The notes under the pieces: generated by a model
What the model was told of the DNA's origin: nothing
The model's database searches: none
What the model saw: the letters and a program-made list of their open reading frames with translations, nothing else
Part shown: positions 60,858-64,000 of the stretch, one piece after another
How positions within the stretch are numbered: the stretch's first letter is position 1
Layout: each line of letters opens with the position of its first letter
NCBI RefSeq assembly: GCF_004331435.1
Contig: NZ_SJKA01000007.1
Span: 496,001-560,000, forward strand
From: Kribbella sindirgiensis
Lineage (GTDB): Bacteria; Actinomycetota; Actinomycetes; Propionibacteriales; Kribbellaceae
DNA: 64,000 nt
Reading direction: 5' to 3'
Position numbers and translations under genes: made by a program

Positions 60858-62492
60858 TCAGTTGCGCATGTGTTTGCCGCGGGTGGGTTTTTGGGGTTGC
60901 TGCTCGGGTGGGGTGCGGATGGCGCGGAGTTCGGTCGGGCGGTCGTGGTCGGCGCGGAGGGCCTGGAGGCCGCCGGTGCCGGGGTCGGTGTCGCCGAGGT
61001 CGAAGTCCCAGCTGTCCTCATTGGCGAGACGGCTGTGCCAGCGGCCGTAGAGGCCGTAGATCGCGATACCGATGACCATCCAGATGCCGAACTTGGTCCA
61101 GGTGCTCGTCTTCAGGTTGAGCATCAGCCAGACCGTCGCGGCGAGTGAGAGCAGCGGGATCAGCGGGACCATCGGCACCCGGAAGCCGCGCTCCAGGTTG
61201 GGCTCGGAGCGCCGCAGCGTGAGGACGCCGATCGCGCAGAACGCGAAGCAGAACAGGGCTCCGATGACGAGCAGTTCCTCGAGCTCCAGGACCTTCGGGT
61301 AGAGCGTGAGGGCCAGCGCGGCGATACCTGCGGCGGCTGCGGCACGGGCGGGGGAGGAGTACACGCGGCTGACCCGGCCGAGGCTCTTCGGGAGCAGGCC
61401 GTCACGACCCATGTTGAACAGCACCCGGCTCTGCGCGATGAGGACCACCATGATCACTGTCATCAACGCCAGCAACGCGCCTAGGTTGACCACCTTCGCG
61501 GCCCACCCGACCCCGACCGCGGCCAGCGCTTCCGAGACCGGCGCGCCGCCGCCCAGCTTGCCGTACGGGCGCATGCCGACCAGGACGACCGCCATCGCGA
61601 TGTAGAGGATCGTGACCGCGCCGACGCCGAGCAGCATGCCCTGCGGGACGGTCTTCCGCGGGCTGCGGGCGTCCTCGGACGCGGTGGCGATCAGGTCGAA
61701 GCCGATGTACGCGAACACGATCGTGCTCGCGGCGGTGAAGATGCCCATCGTCCCGAACGAGCCGAACGAGGAGTCCAGGATCCAGCCCAGCAACGTCGGG
61801 CTCGCGGTGGCGGGCGCGGCCCGGGCCGGCGGCACGAACGGGTGGTAGTTGTCCATGTTGATGTGCGCGGCGCCGACGATCACCACCAGCAGGATCACCG
61901 CGACCTTCGCGATCACGACGACGGTCAGCACGCGGGACGAGAGCTTGGTGCCGGTCACGATCAGGGCGGTCAGGACCAGCAGCAGCAGCGGGGCCACCAG
62001 GTTCAGCTTGGCCTCGGGGCCGAAGAACTGCGCCACCCCGGAGGGCAGCGTGACGCCGAACCCGTCCAGCGTGGCCAGGAAGTACGCCGACCAGACCCGG
62101 GCGACGATCGCCGCCGCGGTGACGAGCTCGAGCACAAGCGCCCAGCCGACCAGCCACGCCCACGCTTCGCCGAAGGTGACGTAGCTGAACGTGTACGCGC
62201 TACCGGAAACCGGAATGGTCGACGACAGCTCGGCATAACAGGCCGCGGCCAGCAGACAGACGATCGCGGCGATGACGAACGACAGGATCACTGCCGGTCC
62301 GGCGACATTCGCCGCCTGGACGCCGCTGATGCTGAAAATGCCGGAGCCGATCATCACGCCCAGGCCGAGTACAACCAGGTCGCGACGACCGAACAAACGC
62401 GGCAGACGGTGCCGCGCGTCCTCGACTCGAGTGAACGCCGACTCGACCGGCAGGCGCCGGCCTACGGTCTGTCCGTTCGCTGAGGGGGCCAT
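60858..62492 (-). CDS. APC-family amino-acid permease
   Basis: A 544-residue transporter with about 12-14 spans. The first spans read GRRDLVVLGLGVMIGSGIFS and SGVQAANVAGPAVILSFVIA, typical of the cationic amino-acid transporter branch (YfnA/CAT-like). FDLIATASEDARSPRKTVPQ is a conserved loop of the group. The basic-residue-rich tail after the last helix is cytoplasmic. Substrate is likely an amino acid, not further resolvable. GGAGGCACCC precedes the ATG at 62492. Confidence 0.9.
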   Translation of the reverse strand: MAPSANGQTVGRRLPVESAFTRVEDARHRLPRLFGRRDLVVLGLGVMIGSGIFSISGVQAANVAGPAVILSFVIAAIVCLLAAACYAELSSTIPVSGSAYTFSYVTFGEAWAWLVGWALVLELVTAAAIVARVWSAYFLATLDGFGVTLPSGVAQFFGPEAKLNLVAPLLLLVLTALIVTGTKLSSRVLTVVVIAKVAVILLVVIVGAAHINMDNYHPFVPPARAAPATASPTLLGWILDSSFGSFGTMGIFTAASTIVFAYIGFDLIATASEDARSPRKTVPQGMLLGVGAVTILYIAMAVVLVGMRPYGKLGGGAPVSEALAAVGVGWAAKVVNLGALLALMTVIMVVLIAQSRVLFNMGRDGLLPKSLGRVSRVYSSPARAAAAAGIAALALTLYPKVLELEELLVIGALFCFAFCAIGVLTLRRSEPNLERGFRVPMVPLIPLLSLAATVWLMLNLKTSTWTKFGIWMVIGIAIYGLYGRWHSRLANEDSWDFDLGDTDPGTGGLQALRADHDRPTELRAIRTPPEQQPQKPTRGKHMRN

Positions 62493-62628
62493 GGTCAGGG
62501 GTGCCTCCGTTGCTACTAGGGCAATCGGGCCGAACAGTAGTCGACCGTTGGGCTATCGACCAGCCCTCCTCTCGTCGGTCACCGCGCGGTGGCTTGCGAT
62601 GCAGGGCCACCTCACGCATCGTCGACCT

Positions 62629-63570
62629 ATGACGCCGGACGAAGTCACCGGAAACCGTTCCTGGCCGGAAGGTTTCGCTGTGTTACTGGCTGACTACGAA
62701 AGGCATCTGACGGCGGAAAGAGACCTCAGCACTCACTCGGTGAGAGCCTACATCGGAGATGTCGCGGATTTACTCGAACATTTGATTCGGCTTGGTCACG
62801 ATGATCTGGGGCAGCTGGATATCCGGAGCCTGCGATCCTGGCTGGCGAAACAGCAAAGTCTGGGGAAATCCCGCAGCACAATGGCTCGCCGGGCGACGGC
62901 CGCAAGGGTCTTCACGGCCTGGGCGCAGCGGACCGGGCGGATCGGTACGGATCCCGGTGCGTTGCTGGCCAGCCCGAAGGCGCACAAGAGCCTTCCGGGG
63001 GTGCTCGGTCAGGCGGACACCCGCGCGGTCCTCGACGCCGCCGCGGTCGCGGCGGACGACGGCAGTCCCGTCGGGCTGCGTGACCTCGCGATCATGGAGT
63101 TGCTCTACGCAACCGGAATCCGGGTCGGCGAGCTGTGCGCCCTGGATGTGGACGACGTCGACGACTCGCGCCGGGTCGTCAGGGTCTTCGGTAAGGGACG
63201 GAAAGAGCGGTCGGTCCCGTACGGCGTACCGGCCGGGCAGGCGCTCGAGCGGTGGCTGGTCGAGGCGCGGCCGAAGCTGGCGCGTGAGGGAAGCGGGCCG
63301 GCAGCCTTTCTCGGAGCGCGAGGCGGCCGGATCGACCAGCGGGCCGTGCGGCGGATGGTGCACCAGCGGATCGCTGTCGTCGACGCACCGGACCTCGCGC
63401 CGCACGGTCTGCGCCATACGGCTGCCACCCATCTGCTGGAGGGCGGAGCGGACCTGCGGAGCGTGCAGGAGCTCCTGGGGCACGCGTCGCTCGCGACGAC
63501 CCAGATCTACACCCATGTCTCCACCGACCGTCTTCGCCAGGCCTATCAGCAGGCGCACCCCAGGGCATGA
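62629..63570 (+). CDS. xerC: Tyrosine recombinase XerC
   Basis: A 313-residue tyrosine recombinase. N-terminal SAM-like DNA-binding domain (about 20-105, HLTAERDLSTHSVRAYIGDV). Catalytic residues: Arg in ATGIRVGELCALD, Lys in FGKGRKERSVPYG, HxxR in HGLRHTAATHLLEGG, His in LLGHASLATTQ and Tyr in IYTHVS. It resolves chromosome dimers at dif with XerD. The region near dprA is the usual chromosomal place for xerC. ATG 62629 is chosen; an in-frame ATG at 62599 would add ten residues. Confidence 0.9.
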   Translation: MTPDEVTGNRSWPEGFAVLLADYERHLTAERDLSTHSVRAYIGDVADLLEHLIRLGHDDLGQLDIRSLRSWLAKQQSLGKSRSTMARRATAARVFTAWAQRTGRIGTDPGALLASPKAHKSLPGVLGQADTRAVLDAAAVAADDGSPVGLRDLAIMELLYATGIRVGELCALDVDDVDDSRRVVRVFGKGRKERSVPYGVPAGQALERWLVEARPKLAREGSGPAAFLGARGGRIDQRAVRRMVHQRIAVVDAPDLAPHGLRHTAATHLLEGGADLRSVQELLGHASLATTQIYTHVSTDRLRQAYQQAHPRA

Positions 63571-63634
63571 CCCAGGGCATGACATGTGCCGGGGATGCGG
63601 CGCGTGAGTGCCGGGATGCGGCAGACTGCGGGAC

Positions 63635-64000
63635 ATGCGGGTTTCGGCGAAGTCTGACTATGCGTTGCGAGCTCTGATCGAGATCACCCAGCGGTGGGTG
63701 GCCGGCGATGCCGCGGTGGTGTCGGCCGAGGAACTGAGCCGGGCGCAGGGCATTCCGCACGGGTTCCTGCAGGGCATCCTGGCCGATCTGCGGCGCGCCG
63801 GCGTCCTGTCCAGTCAGCGTGGGCAGTCGGGTGGCTGGCGGCTGGCCGTCGACCCGAACGAGATCTCCGTCGCGGACGTGATGCGCGCGGTCGACGGCCC
63901 GATCGTCAGTATCTCGGGCGTCCGGCCGGAGAGTGTCAGCTACAACGAGCACGCGGTCGTCCTGCAGCGGGTCTGGATCGCCGCCCGCGCGAGCCTGCGG
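63635..64000 (+). CDS. Rrf2-family transcriptional regulator, 5' part
   Basis: At least 122 residues, cut by the window end. The N terminus MRVSAKSDYALRALIEIT and LSRAQGIPHGFLQGILADLR with wing SQRGQSGGWRL match the Rrf2 winged helix. No cysteine appears in the visible part, so it may not bind an Fe-S cluster in the IscR/NsrR way; the residues that would carry ligands (about 90-110) read ISGVRPESVSYNEH. CAGACT lies 7 nt before the ATG. Confidence 0.85.
   Translation, partial: MRVSAKSDYALRALIEITQRWVAGDAAVVSAEELSRAQGIPHGFLQGILADLRRAGVLSSQRGQSGGWRLAVDPNEISVADVMRAVDGPIVSISGVRPESVSYNEHAVVLQRVWIAARASLR

Noticed and set aside
62629-63570. Tyrosine recombinase as a sign of an integrated element
   Set aside because: It has XerC length and motifs, sits near dprA as in other actinobacteria, and no phage, att-like duplication or tRNA is nearby.

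Overview
The window is chromosomal DNA of a high-GC actinobacterium. Gene content and style (SigE-type sigma/membrane-protein pairs, ECF42 with a DGPF protein, GlnR-type ammonium operon, many leaderless starts, gene order around ffh, rpsP, trmD, dprA and xerC) suggest the Kribbella/Nocardioides branch. That genus-level guess is inference. I saw no rRNA, tRNA, CRISPR array, insertion sequence or prophage.

Layout. 1-5500: a SnoaL-like protein, a COG4315 lipoprotein, an ECF sigma/anti-sigma pair, a threonine-aldolase-like lyase, a RibD-C reductase, and an M56 peptidase-BlaI pair. 5577-11206: cydABCD, encoding cytochrome bd oxidase and its CydDC exporter, divergent from blaI across two operator-like palindromes. 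11250-14127: ftsY, then a DGPF protein with an ECF42 sigma factor. 14128-15011: a repeat-rich stretch with no believable gene. 15012-20461: a second RibD-C protein, an XRE/cupin regulator with asparaginase, a thioredoxin-reductase-like flavoprotein, a SigE-type sigma with a membrane partner, and a TetR regulator. 20556-24667: a GlnR-type operator followed by amtB-glnB-glnD. 24765-28400: DUF2332, an arginase-family protein and ffh.

28600-37908 is rich in cell-wall enzymes: two tandem lytic transglycosylases with Thr/Pro tails, an amidohydrolase, an N-acetylmuramoyl-L-alanine amidase, a two-component system, a secreted S1 protease behind a LacI-type operator, and an M23 peptidase sharing its C-terminal module with the amidase. 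37981-39547 is a flotillin/NfeD-like pair. 39677-42178 holds the most unusual locus: an EACC1-like small protein, frameshifted as read here, followed by a membrane-anchored caspase-like peptidase. This looks like a compact biological-conflict or programmed-death module. 42144-48384 is a sugar locus: ABC importer and PfkB kinase on one strand, DeoR regulator and GH4 glycosidase on the other.

48556-57574 is the conserved housekeeping run rpsP-khpA-rimM-trmD(GNAT fusion)-rplS-lepB-lepB-rnhB-DUF2469-yraN-comM-dprA. It is followed by small accessory genes, an AraC regulator, a VOC protein, an amino-acid permease, xerC and the start of an Rrf2 regulator that runs off the end.

Three long palindromes (4148, 24668, 49376) share a loop core and spacing but have different, fully complementary stems, so they look like one structured family of terminator-like elements.
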